Source: Kofleriaceae bacterium (GTDB lineage: Bacteria; Myxococcota_A; Polyangia; Haliangiales; Haliangiaceae). Taken from it: DNA of 34,794 nucleotides. The position numbers were made by a program, and so were the translations under genes. Position 1 is the stretch's first letter; each line of letters starts with the position of its first letter. Of this stretch, positions 8,407 to 16,600 are shown in pieces. Where the stretch lies: assembly GCA_022842285.1 (NCBI GenBank), contig JALHPV010000042.1, positions 1 through 34,794 of the forward strand, read 5' to 3'. Under the pieces are notes generated by a model that saw nothing but the letters and a program-made list of their open reading frames with translations, was not told the origin of the DNA and searched no databases.

Positions 8407-9420
8407 TCAGTTACTGCGCGGCGGGATCCGAAAGCGATGCAGCACCGGCACGCTCCCCAGGAGATCCATTTCGGACTCGACGTACCCGACGGTCCAGTTG
8501 TTGACGACGAGGAGGTAGCCCGACTCGCCCATGGTGTCGGAGACGATACCGATGTGGTCGGGGCCCTTGCGGCTCGGGAACGTATCCATGAAGACGATGT
8601 CGCCGGGGCGGTATGGATCGCTCGCATCGTCGAGCGCGGCGGTGTGCTCCACCCACTGGCGCTTGAAGTAGGGCAGGAGCGTCTTCACGCGGCGGTGATC
8701 GATCTCGGGATTGCCGTTGCCCTTCACCATCGGATACGCGGAGCGCTTGGCCTTGATGTCCTTCTGGAGCGCCGTCTGGAGATCGATGCCGGCGTTCCGG
8801 ACCGCGCGAATGACGACGTCGGTGCAGACACCCTGGTCGCGGGGCACGTCGCCGTCGGGGTAGCTGATCTCCTTGTACCCCTCGGTGTAGGCCGCGCCGT
8901 TCAGCGTGACCTTCTTCGCGCCAACGAGCACGTCGAGCTCGTCCGGGATGCCATCGCGATCACGATCCGACGCGCCGGCGGTGGTGGTGATGCGATCGGC
9001 CGCCAGCAGCGGGGCGAGCTCGGCGCGGTCGCCCGGCCGCAGCGTCAGCACGTGCGGCCCCACCGTCAGCGTCGTGCTGCCCGTGAGCGGGTAGATCTTG
9101 CGCGGGTAGGTATCGATCGCGAGCACGAGGACCGCGTGATCGGCGTCGAGGGTGGCGGTCACGCGGCTCGGTGCGAGGTCAGGCGGAAGGGCGATCTGCA
9201 CCTGTGCATCGAGGTCGGCCCAGATGCCCTTGTCGGCGACACCGAGGCTGGTCTCCGGCTGCGCCGCGGGCGTCGACGGGCGATGGGTGGCGGGCCTGGG
9301 GCGTTCCGCCGCAGGTGGGACGGACTCCGAGCCAGGTGCGGGGGCGGCCTCGGCACTGCAACTGGCCGAAACCAGGAGGGAGATCGCGGCGAGCGAATAC
9401 CGGGAACCAAACGGCATCAT
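8407..9420 (-). CDS. DUF1287 family exported protein with a calcium-repeat segment
   Basis: 338 residues from ATG 9420; a second ATG is the next codon. The N-terminus (FGSRYSLAAISLLVSASCSA) is a signal peptide; Cys21 could be lipidated, but the preceding residues fit a lipobox poorly. After a disordered Pro/Ala stretch and a beta-rich region, a thrombospondin-3/EF-like segment DRDRDGIPDELD appears. The C-terminal half carries DUF1287 hallmarks: YPDGDVPRDQGVCTDVVIRA with Cys199, IDHRRVKTLLPYF, GDIVFMD and DHIGIVSD with His289. Cys plus His suggests an NlpC/P60-like hydrolase fold; the family has no settled activity that I know. First gene of the leftward block, with its promoter expected in 9421-9546. 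Confidence 0.82.
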   Translation of the reverse strand: MMPFGSRYSLAAISLLVSASCSAEAAPAPGSESVPPAAERPRPATHRPSTPAAQPETSLGVADKGIWADLDAQVQIALPPDLAPSRVTATLDADHAVLVLAIDTYPRKIYPLTGSTTLTVGPHVLTLRPGDRAELAPLLAADRITTTAGASDRDRDGIPDELDVLVGAKKVTLNGAAYTEGYKEISYPDGDVPRDQGVCTDVVIRAVRNAGIDLQTALQKDIKAKRSAYPMVKGNGNPEIDHRRVKTLLPYFKRQWVEHTAALDDASDPYRPGDIVFMDTFPSRKGPDHIGIVSDTMGESGYLLVVNNWTVGYVESEMDLLGSVPVLHRFRIPPRSN

Positions 9421-9499
9421 GGGTGTCCTACGGCCGCCCGCGGGGCAGGGTTGCGCCATCCGAGCTACCAACGCACGAGACACGCTGATCGACCTACGA

Positions 9500-9529
9500 T
9501 TGCACCCGGCGCGATTTCCAATTAATGAT
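9500..9529 (+). promoter_or_regulatory. Candidate promoter for the 9547 gene
   Basis: A TTGCAC (9500-9505) and AATGAT (9524-9529) are separated by 18 bp inside a short A/T-rich island (9512-9530) that stands out from the GC-rich surroundings. A good GGAGG ribosome-binding site (9538-9542) follows, four bases before the GTG start at 9547. Only part of each hexamer matches the sigma-70 consensus. Confidence 0.3.
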
Positions 9530-9546
9530 CCGTACTTGGAGGACCT

Positions 9547-9777
9547 GTGAACCACGTCGACTTCTCATCCTGGCCCCGTGAGCAGGAAGCATCTTTCGCG
9601 GTGTACGAGCACCGTGCGCAGGAGTCCACGAAGAAGGGCCTCGTCGCTGGTGGCATCGCCGGCGCGGTCCTGCTCGTCCTGATGATCGGCATCTATGCCG
9701 GCGTCGCGCCCGAGCACAAGGACATGACCAAGGGTATGAACATGGACAACCTGTCCAATCGGTCGACGGACAAGTAG
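9547..9777 (+). CDS. Small single-pass membrane protein
   Basis: 76 residues, GTG start preceded by GGAGG at 9538-9542, which fixes the start. The product has a hydrophilic N-terminus (about 1-30), one hydrophobic helix (LVAGGIAGAVLLVLMIGIYA, about 32-51) and a Met/Asp/Asn-rich tail. No family recognised. It is divergent from the DUF1287 gene and lies directly upstream of the TolB-like protein gene. Confidence 0.7.
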   Translation: MNHVDFSSWPREQEASFAVYEHRAQESTKKGLVAGGIAGAVLLVLMIGIYAGVAPEHKDMTKGMNMDNLSNRSTDK

Positions 9778-9791
9778 TCCGCCTCCTCGTC

Positions 9792-10862
9792 CTGCGGCTG
9801 CTCTGGTTTTGGTCCTGGCTGTGGCTCTGCGCGTGCGCTCCGCGCGCGCGTCCCACGCCGGCCGCGTCGTCGTCCCCGCGGATCGCGATCGTGGCCTCCG
9901 AGCGCGGAGCGGTCGGCGCCCGCCTCGTCGCGCTCGACGATGGTGGTAATCGCACCTTCGATCTGATCGCGACGGCCCGCGATGCCGGGCCCCTCCGCGA
10001 GTCCAACCCCACTGTCTCCCCCGACGGTCGCTGGGTGGTGTTCGCGTCGTCGCGGGAGGGCGACCTCCACCAGACGAAGCTGTGGATCGCCCCGCTCGAG
10101 GCAGATGCCGTCCCCCGGCGCCTGAACCCGCGCACGCCCGCGAGTGCGATCGAGAGTCATCCCGCGTGGACGTCCGATGGTCGCGCCGTCGTCTACGCGT
10201 CCACCATCGCCGGCACCTTCGATCTCTGGCGCGTGCCGGTCACGACCGGGGTCGCCGGGACGGCCGTGGCGCTGACCGATGCGGGCACGCACGAGCTGAC
10301 ACCCGCCCTCGCGCCCGATGGCTCGATCGCGTTCGCGGTGGTCTCGCTCGATGGCGCGAGTCATCTCGCGCTGCGCGCGCCCGATGGCCAGGTGTCCGCG
10401 CTCACGGCCGGGCCGAGCGATGTCGCGCCCACGTTCTCGCCCGATGGCGCGCAGCTCCTGTTCGCGCGCCCGGTCGCTCGCGAGGGCGGGCTCGTCGACG
10501 GCGACCTGTTCACGATGCGGCCGCACCCCGGCGCCGAACCGACCCGGCTCCTCGACGCCCCGTTCACCGACGAGAGTGGCCCGGTGATGTCGGCCGATGG
10601 CCGCTTCGTCTTCGCGACGTCGGTGTTGCGGGGCGAAGCGGACCGCGTGCTGTTCTCGTCGATCGTACACGTCGACCTGACCGAGACCCCGCGCGTCCTG
10701 CGCGTGCTGACTGATCGCCTCGGTGCGACACTACGCCTGACACCCGCTGTCGTCGTGCCTCATCTCGATCCGACAGCGCTGCATGCGGATCCAGAGTACG
10801 GTCCAGAGCTGAAGCGCATCATGGAAGCGATGATCGAAGCTCAGACGGCGGAGTCACCGTGA
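9792..10862 (+). CDS. TolB-like (PD40) beta-propeller protein, probable lipoprotein, rare start
   Basis: A propeller protein with recurring SPDGRWVVFASS-, TSDGRAVVYAST-, APDGSIAFAV-, SPDGAQLLFAR- and SADGRFVFATS-type PD40 units, placing it with TolB-like periplasmic proteins. The first canonical start is GTG 9891, but the frame is open upstream and encodes a lipoprotein-like leader, RLLWFWSWLWLCACAP, followed by a Pro/Ala linker. No ATG, GTG or TTG lies in frame between the leader and the upstream region, so CTG 9792 (or CTG 9798) is proposed. No Shine-Dalgarno is visible; coupling to the 9777 stop is possible. A frameshift or sequence error near 9780 would be an alternative. Its stop overlaps the start of the next gene (TGATG). 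Confidence 0.75.
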   Translation: MRLLWFWSWLWLCACAPRARPTPAASSSPRIAIVASERGAVGARLVALDDGGNRTFDLIATARDAGPLRESNPTVSPDGRWVVFASSREGDLHQTKLWIAPLEADAVPRRLNPRTPASAIESHPAWTSDGRAVVYASTIAGTFDLWRVPVTTGVAGTAVALTDAGTHELTPALAPDGSIAFAVVSLDGASHLALRAPDGQVSALTAGPSDVAPTFSPDGAQLLFARPVAREGGLVDGDLFTMRPHPGAEPTRLLDAPFTDESGPVMSADGRFVFATSVLRGEADRVLFSSIVHVDLTETPRVLRVLTDRLGATLRLTPAVVVPHLDPTALHADPEYGPELKRIMEAMIEAQTAESP

Positions 10863-11743
10863 TGAAGGCCGCGTGGCTCGTTCTCCTCGCCGCGTGTGGC
10901 GGCGCCCCGGTGGCCACGCCGATCTCACCGGAGGCCGCCGCGCTCGCCCCGCTGACGCTCACCGCCGAGGACAAGATGGTGACGATTCCGGCGGGCAAGT
11001 CGATCGCGGGCTCGACCCCCGAGGAGCGGGAGCAAGCCTACGCCGACTACGAGCGCGCGGCGGGCCACTCCACCGCACGCGATCAGCAATGGTTCGACGG
11101 CGAAGAGGACCGGCATCCGATCCGGCTCCCCGCCTTCAAGATCGACCTCCTGCCGGTGACGCAGGCGCAATTCGGAGAGTTCGTGGCCGCGGGGAAGGCC
11201 CCGCCACCGGCCATCACGGAGGCGGAGTGGAAGGCGCAGGGCTTTCGGCAGGACTACGCCACGCAGGTCGCGCGGTACGTGTGGAAGGATGGCCGGCCCC
11301 CGGTCGGCCGCGAAGATCACCCCGTGGTGCTCGTGACCTGGCGCGAGGCCCAGGCCTACTGCAAGTGGCGCGGCGACCTGCGGGGCGAGCCCCGGCGGCT
11401 CCCCACCGCCCAGGAGTACGAGCGGGCGGCTCGCGGCAAGCAGGCCTTCGCCTATCCGTGGGGCAACGTCTTCGACCCGACCAAGCTCAACAGCGCCGCC
11501 GCGGGTCCCGGTGATACCGAGGCGGTTGGCTCGCGGCTGGAGGGGGCGAGCCCCGACGGCGTGCTCGAGCTTGCCGGCAACGTCTTTCAATGGACGAGCT
11601 CGAAGTGGGACAACGACGAGATGACGGTGAAGGGCTCGGCCTGGGAAGACCACGCGGGGCTCGGACGCGGCGCGGCCGCCCATGGGCGCCCACCCTTCGC
11701 GCGCCACGTGATCATCGGCTTCCGCTGCGCCGGCGACGCGTAG
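10862..11743 (+). CDS. FGE-sulfatase-fold lipoprotein without catalytic cysteines
   Basis: 293 residues from ATG 10862; GTG 10859 would add one residue. KAAWLVLLAACGG is a short lipoprotein signal (LAAC). The rest matches the formylglycine-generating-enzyme/SUMF1 fold: VTIPAGKSIAGS, LLPVTQAQFGEFV, HPVVLVTWREAQAYCKWRG, RRLPTAQEYERAARG, YPWGN, LAGNVFQWTSS and terminal GFRCAGDA. In active FGE a cysteine pair follows the GGS(W/Y) motif. Here the corresponding stretch, KGSAWEDHAGLGRG from Lys257, has none, so sulfatase activation is unlikely. Such domains also occur in structural or ligand-binding roles. It overlaps the propeller gene by one base and probably works with it in the periplasm. Confidence 0.85.
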   Translation: MKAAWLVLLAACGGAPVATPISPEAAALAPLTLTAEDKMVTIPAGKSIAGSTPEEREQAYADYERAAGHSTARDQQWFDGEEDRHPIRLPAFKIDLLPVTQAQFGEFVAAGKAPPPAITEAEWKAQGFRQDYATQVARYVWKDGRPPVGREDHPVVLVTWREAQAYCKWRGDLRGEPRRLPTAQEYERAARGKQAFAYPWGNVFDPTKLNSAAAGPGDTEAVGSRLEGASPDGVLELAGNVFQWTSSKWDNDEMTVKGSAWEDHAGLGRGAAAHGRPPFARHVIIGFRCAGDA

Positions 11744-11914
11744 TCCTGGCCCCCTCGGGTGTGCCAAGCTGGCGCAGGCGGTGGCTGGACGAGCCACTGC
11801 GACAGGGGGTGAGACCACAAATTCGGCTCGTGATTCCATGTGGATCACCAGTGTCCTACATCGGCCTACCGCTTGCTCTTGGCGCGCTGCATCAAACCCC
11901 CGGAGCTAGCTTCC

Positions 11915-12883
11915 ATGCGCACCGCCGTCTTCGCCCTCCCGTTCGCATCCCTCCTCCTCGGCCTCGCTGCCTGCGCAGCCAACGGCCCCACCGACGAGCT
12001 CGCAGGTGAGACCGCCGAGGATCTCGCCGGCGACGGCAAGGCCGACTCGGCCGATGGCACGTACACGTACTTCGCGATCAAGTCCGACCTGCGCCGCTGC
12101 GCATCCCCGATGTGCGGCGGCTTCTTCCTCGAGCGCCTGAACCGTACGACGACCGTCTGCCACGACGGCTCGAAGGAAGCGGCGTGCTACGCGGCCGAGC
12201 TCGACTGGAGCGAGGCGGGCCTGAACGATCAGACGCGCGCGAAGCTCGTCACGGCGGCGGGCAACGGCGCCATCGGCGAAGGCGTCGACGCCATCGTCCG
12301 CGGCCGCTTCGCGCCCCTCGCCGCCGCGTCCAAGCAGGCGTCCGTCCAGGGCGAGCCGACGTACGGACGCTTCATCGTCACCGAGGCGTGGGTCTCGGAG
12401 AGCGAGGCGGTCGCCGACGGCGTCTTCGTGAGGGCGAAGGACAGCGGCGTTCGCTGCATCACCACGCCGTGCTCGAGCATCATCGAGAAGAACCTGAACG
12501 GATCGCGCTCCGCATCCATCGCCGGCATCGACTTCGACCCGGCGGGCCTCTCCGAGGCGAGCCTCTCGCGCCTGACACACGACCTGATCGCCAACGGCGG
12601 CATCATCGTCGCGGGTGATCGCTACACCATCAACGAGAACGGCTCGACGGCGAAGGGCCGCACCGCGACCGCCGTCTACTCGCGCCTCGTCGATCGCACG
12701 GACGGCGACTGCTTCATCGGCGGGTGCTCCGGCCAGATTTGCTCGGACCAGGAAGGCGTCATCACCACCTGCGAGTGGCGCGAGGAGTACGCCTGCTACC
12801 AGGAGGCCACGTGCGAGCGCCAGGTGGACGGCCAGTGCGGCTGGACCCAGACCGGCGAGCTCGCCGCCTGCCTTGGTGACTGA
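11915..12883 (+). CDS. Eight-cysteine-cluster lipoprotein (DUF6748-like)
   Basis: 322 residues from ATG 11915, with GGAG at 11902-11905 nine bases upstream; an earlier in-frame start at 11840 lacks support. RTAVFALPFASLLLGLAAC is a clean lipoprotein signal (LAAC). The middle begins YTYFAIKSDLRRCASPMCGG, followed by a VCHDG...CYAAELDWSEAGL segment that I associate with DUF6748. The last ~50 residues are an eight-cysteine cluster: GDC, GGC, GQIC, TTCEW, YAC, ATC, GQCGWT and AAC. These families are mainly myxobacterial and have no assigned function. 171 bp separate it from the previous gene, so it may have its own promoter. Confidence 0.82.
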   Translation: MRTAVFALPFASLLLGLAACAANGPTDELAGETAEDLAGDGKADSADGTYTYFAIKSDLRRCASPMCGGFFLERLNRTTTVCHDGSKEAACYAAELDWSEAGLNDQTRAKLVTAAGNGAIGEGVDAIVRGRFAPLAAASKQASVQGEPTYGRFIVTEAWVSESEAVADGVFVRAKDSGVRCITTPCSSIIEKNLNGSRSASIAGIDFDPAGLSEASLSRLTHDLIANGGIIVAGDRYTINENGSTAKGRTATAVYSRLVDRTDGDCFIGGCSGQICSDQEGVITTCEWREEYACYQEATCERQVDGQCGWTQTGELAACLGD

Positions 12884-12920
12884 GTCGCACGCGCGATCGC
12901 ATCGCGGACGCTAGCAGGGG

Positions 12921-12947
12921 TGTCGCAGGGGTCGGACCCCTGCGACA
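12921..12947. repeat. 27-bp perfect palindrome, copy 1 (REP-like)
   Basis: TGTCGCAGGGGTC, one G, then GACCCCTGCGACA: 13-bp arms around a single base. The flanking G and C extend this copy to 14-bp arms (12920-12948). No T-run follows, so an intrinsic terminator is less likely than a REP-type mobile palindrome. An identical core recurs 48 bp downstream. Confidence 0.85.
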
Positions 12948-12968
12948 CATGCAACCACGAGATCTGAG

Positions 12969-12995
12969 TGTCGCAGGGGTCGGACCCCTGCGACA
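12969..12995. repeat. 27-bp perfect palindrome, copy 2 (REP-like)
   Basis: Identical to the core at 12921-12947. The 21-bp spacer between the cores is unrelated to the palindrome. Pairs of such palindromes are typical of REP/BIME arrangements. Confidence 0.85.
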
Positions 12996-13229
12996 TGCTC
13001 CGACTGCCGGACCCGAAGACTCCTCGAGACGCATGTCGTCATGAGCCGCACCCGCGGCATGGCGGCGCGCACGTGCTCGGAGGCCGGGCGGCGACCATAC
13101 TTCTTCTGATCAGGCAGGCCGGCGGCGGCGCGCGGAGGGTCTATACGGGGAACCCTCATTGGTCGTATCGTCTTCTGTTGGTGGGCTTCTCGCTCATCCT
13201 GACGGCCATCCTCCAGAAAAACCGACCTG

Positions 13230-13688
13230 ATGCCTCCACAAGACGCGAGCCGGGCGCGTGACCTCGGCGACACCCTCCAATTCATGCAGACGATGTGGAA
13301 GCTGGCCCACGCGCTCGAGGTTCGCTCGAAGCGGATGGCCCGTGACCTCGGCGTCACCGGGCCGCAGCGGCTCGCGATCCGCGTCCTGGGGCAGCACCCG
13401 GATCTGACAGCGCGTGAGCTGGCGGATCTACTCGGTCTCCACCCGAGCACGCTGACCGGCGTCCTCGCCCGCCTCGAGGAGAGCAAGCTCATCACGCGGG
13501 CCGTGGATACCGAGGACCGGCGCCGCGCGCGGTTCAAGCTGACGGCTGCCGGCAAGAAGCTCGACAAGGAGCGCACGGGCACGGTCGAGGCGTCGGTGCG
13601 TCGCGCGATGACGAAGGCCGGCACCGCGAAGATCGCGACCACCCAGGCGACGCTCGCCTTGCTCGCCGACGAGCTCGAGCGCGAGTAG
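13230..13688 (+). CDS. MarR-family transcriptional regulator
   Basis: 152 residues, the usual length. The winged helix-turn-helix runs from about 43 to 110: VTGPQRLAIRVLGQHPDLTA, the ARELADLLGLHPSTLTGVLA recognition region, then the DTEDRRRARFKLT wing (about 93-105), which is the family signature. N- and C-terminal helices would form the dimer interface. Ligand and targets are unknown. It is convergent with the M36 protease gene (stops 4 bp apart), and the 346-bp region upstream leaves room for its own promoter. An obvious target would be a neighbouring operon, but no operator was recognised. Confidence 0.9.
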   Translation: MPPQDASRARDLGDTLQFMQTMWKLAHALEVRSKRMARDLGVTGPQRLAIRVLGQHPDLTARELADLLGLHPSTLTGVLARLEESKLITRAVDTEDRRRARFKLTAAGKKLDKERTGTVEASVRRAMTKAGTAKIATTQATLALLADELERE

Positions 13689-13692
13689 TCAG

Positions 13693-16600
13693 CTACCGGC
13701 GACGGCGGCGGCGCACGACGAGGGTGCCGAGCGCGAGGGCGCCGAGCATCAAGGCCGGGGAGGGCGGGTCGTTCTGCGTCTGGCAGCAGCCGCCACCATC
13801 GCCATCGCCCGCATCCATCCCGTCGTCCTCGGGCCCAGGCGGGAGGCAGTCGCCCGTCTCGTCGGCGTCGCTCGGGAACGGCGTACCGGTGATGCCCGTG
13901 AGCGCCACATCGTCGACGAGCCAGCCCGGTGAGCTCCCGAACTGCGCGGGGCTCGTGCGGAACCGCAGCTGGAAGGTCTGGCCGGCGAGCTTGGTGCCAA
14001 AGTCGAGCGTGAGGGTCTGGAGATTCGGGTAGTTCGTGCTCTCGCCGGTGAAGGCGCGCCGGCCGGACAGGGTCGTGCCGAAGCTACCGACGATGCCGTC
14101 GTACGGATCGATGCCGTAGTCGGCGCTGTTGATGTCCTTCCACGTCGCGCCCCCATCGACGGAGACCTCGATGACGCCACCCTCGGCGGCCTGGCCGTTG
14201 CGCTCGCTGAACGCGTAGCGGTAGGTGAAGCCGACCTTGACCGAGCCGCCGGGGGGCACGGTGAGCTCGGGCGAGACCAGGGCCGACAGCGGGGCCGCCG
14301 CCGGGGCCAGGGAGTGCCACGCCGAGTCCCCCACGTCGACGCGGACCTGCTGCCAGGCGTCGCCCTCCGTCGTCCAGATCGATGGCGAGTTGAAGGTGTC
14401 CGTCGCCGACGAAGCGGGCGTGGTGTCGACGTTCAGGCGCACCGGCAGCGGCACGCTCACCGTCGTCAGGCACGAGTCGGGCGTCTCCACGTCGAGGATC
14501 AGCTCCCCGCTCGCGAGGTCGTCGTGGGCGAGCGTCACCGGCACCGAGACCATCTGCGTCTCGTGAGGGGCGAGGGTCGCGATCGTCACCGCTTCGCTCA
14601 GGACGATGGCGTCGCCGTTGGCCCCCGCCGTGATGCGCACGTTCGCGAGTGGCTTCGTGCCGATGTTCGTGATCGGCACGACGACGGTCGCGGTCTCGCC
14701 GGCGTCGAGGTACGCGTCCTGATCGCAGCTCGTGCCCGCGGCGAGCGTCGCGACGCCGATGGCCGCGCGGCCCGTGACGGTGTCGCCGTCGACCACGCCC
14801 GAGAACGTCTCGTCGTTGCGTGCCCCGGACTCGGCACACGTGCCGAAGCCGCGCGATGCGAGGGCGGCGGCGGCGATCGCCGCATCGGCCGGATCGCTGG
14901 CGGCCATCGCCGCGAGCAGCGCATCACGCACCTCGGTGGCGGTGCCGTTGGCCGGCGCGAGGAGGAGGCCGGCGACGATGTACTGCGCCATCTTCTGCTT
15001 GGTGGCCTCGAACTCGCCCGGGTGGGCGGCGATGAGCGCGGCGTAGACCTCGAACATCGCGCTCGCCCAGACCTCGCCGGCGTTGTGCACCTGGCTATTC
15101 GGGTTGCCGAAGTCGTGCTTCGGGTTGGGCGGCAGCGCCGCGCCGTTGCGCATGTGACGGAACCGGAGGTCATTGATGGCGCGCCCCGTCGAGTACGGGA
15201 ACCGGCGCAGCCCGAAGTACGGGCTGTTCGCGAACTTGCTGTACGCATACGGCGCGAGCGGGAAGGCGCCCGTCATGTCGTCACCCTCGCGGACCTCGAG
15301 CAGCATGCCGAGCACGTCGCCCCAGCCTTCGCTGAGCGCACCGCAGAACCCGGTGTTGCCGCACTGCTGGAGGCGGTGGTGCACGTAGTGTCCGAACTCG
15401 TGGGCGATGACGGTCGAGTCGAGACCGCCGTCGACCCGCACGGCCTGCCGCACGCGGAGCCGCACGGAGACGGTGCCGCCCGCGATGTCGGCGCGGAGCT
15501 GGTCGCCTTCGGCCTTCGTGATGCCGTAGCTCGGGATCGTGATCGGCGTGGTGATGGCCGGATCGCGGGTCGGGCGCTCGGGCGGGCCGGCCACCGAGTT
15601 CGAGACCAGGACGCCGATCGCGCCCGCCTGCTGCGCGTGGAACACGGCGAGACCCTCGGCACACCCGAGGCGCGTCAGGAGCACGATCTTGCCGGTGACG
15701 TTGGTCGTGAGCGGCTCGCAGCCGTCGTCGGGATCCAGCCCCGCGCCGTCGGCACCGACGACGACCTGGCCGGTGACGTCGGCCGTCGTCGGGCCGAACG
15801 TCTTCGCGACGCGATGCTCGGGCGTGCGTCCGGAGGGGGAGATGTTCACGTAGGTGCGCGGCTCGCCGGGGCTCCAGACGAAGACGAACATGGTGGGCGA
15901 CAGGCCGTCGGCGGGCGTCGACATGCGCGCGTTGTCGCTGCTGCCGACCTCGGCCCCCGACTGCGCCTGGATGATGAGGCGATCGTTCTCCACGCCGCCG
16001 CGCCCGAAGTTGCTCAGCTGGCCGTTGCCCGCGGCCTCGGTGAAGCCGGCGTCGTACCAGAAGTCGTGGAGGTAGTTGACCGTGTAGAAGAGCTGCGTCA
16101 TCACGGCGCGCTGCTGCGTGGTGTCGAACAGCGCGTCCTTCGCCAGGTCGTAGGTGAAGTCGAACGTGGCGTTCGTCGGCTGCGCGCGGCCCTCGGCGAT
16201 GCCGTTGCCATCGAGGTCGAGGTAGACGTCGGCGTTGTTGCCGGTCGTGGTCGTCGCACCGGCAGCGAGCCACGGGTCAGGCGTGGTCGAGCCGGCGGGG
16301 TGATTCAGACCGTCGACCTCGCGGAGCGTGGGCGCGAGATCCTCGGGGAAGAGCTGGTCGGGAACCCCCGTCGGGTGCGGGGTGTAGTCCTCGAACGGTG
16401 CGTCGGCGGGCGTCGGATCCTCGCCGCCGTACGAGTAGACGCGGTAGCGATGCGGCGCACTCTGCGTGAGCGACTCGTGCGAGAGGATGGTGCCGTCGGC
16501 GCCGGCGAAGATCGTGCGGTATGCGACCTCGCGCTCCCCGGGGCGACGCGAGTACGCATCGATCGCCCAGGCGGCGACGAGGGTAGCGCCGCGCTGGATC

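Larger units (their letters stand above)
12884..13229. other. 346-bp intergenic stretch with palindromic repeats
   Basis: No convincing gene lies here. The left part holds the two palindromes described separately (12921-12947 and 12969-12995). The remainder up to the MarR start has no strong promoter hexamers; a TATACG at about 13142 has no matching -35. A short open frame running from 12968 to 13261 begins inside the palindrome and has no family features, so it is not annotated. Confidence 0.7.

Noticed and set aside
8407-9555. Longer DUF1287 protein starting at 9555
   Set aside because: The extra residues precede a good signal peptide and overlap the divergent gene's ribosome-binding site and start.
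11781-11797. Hairpin GTGGCT-GGACG-AGCCAC after the FGE-fold gene as a terminator
   Set aside because: Only six base pairs and no following T-run; chance dyads of this size are common in GC-rich sequence.
12968-13261. 97-codon rightward frame between the palindromes and the MarR gene
   Set aside because: It starts inside a palindrome, runs over the MarR start in another frame and has no recognisable features.
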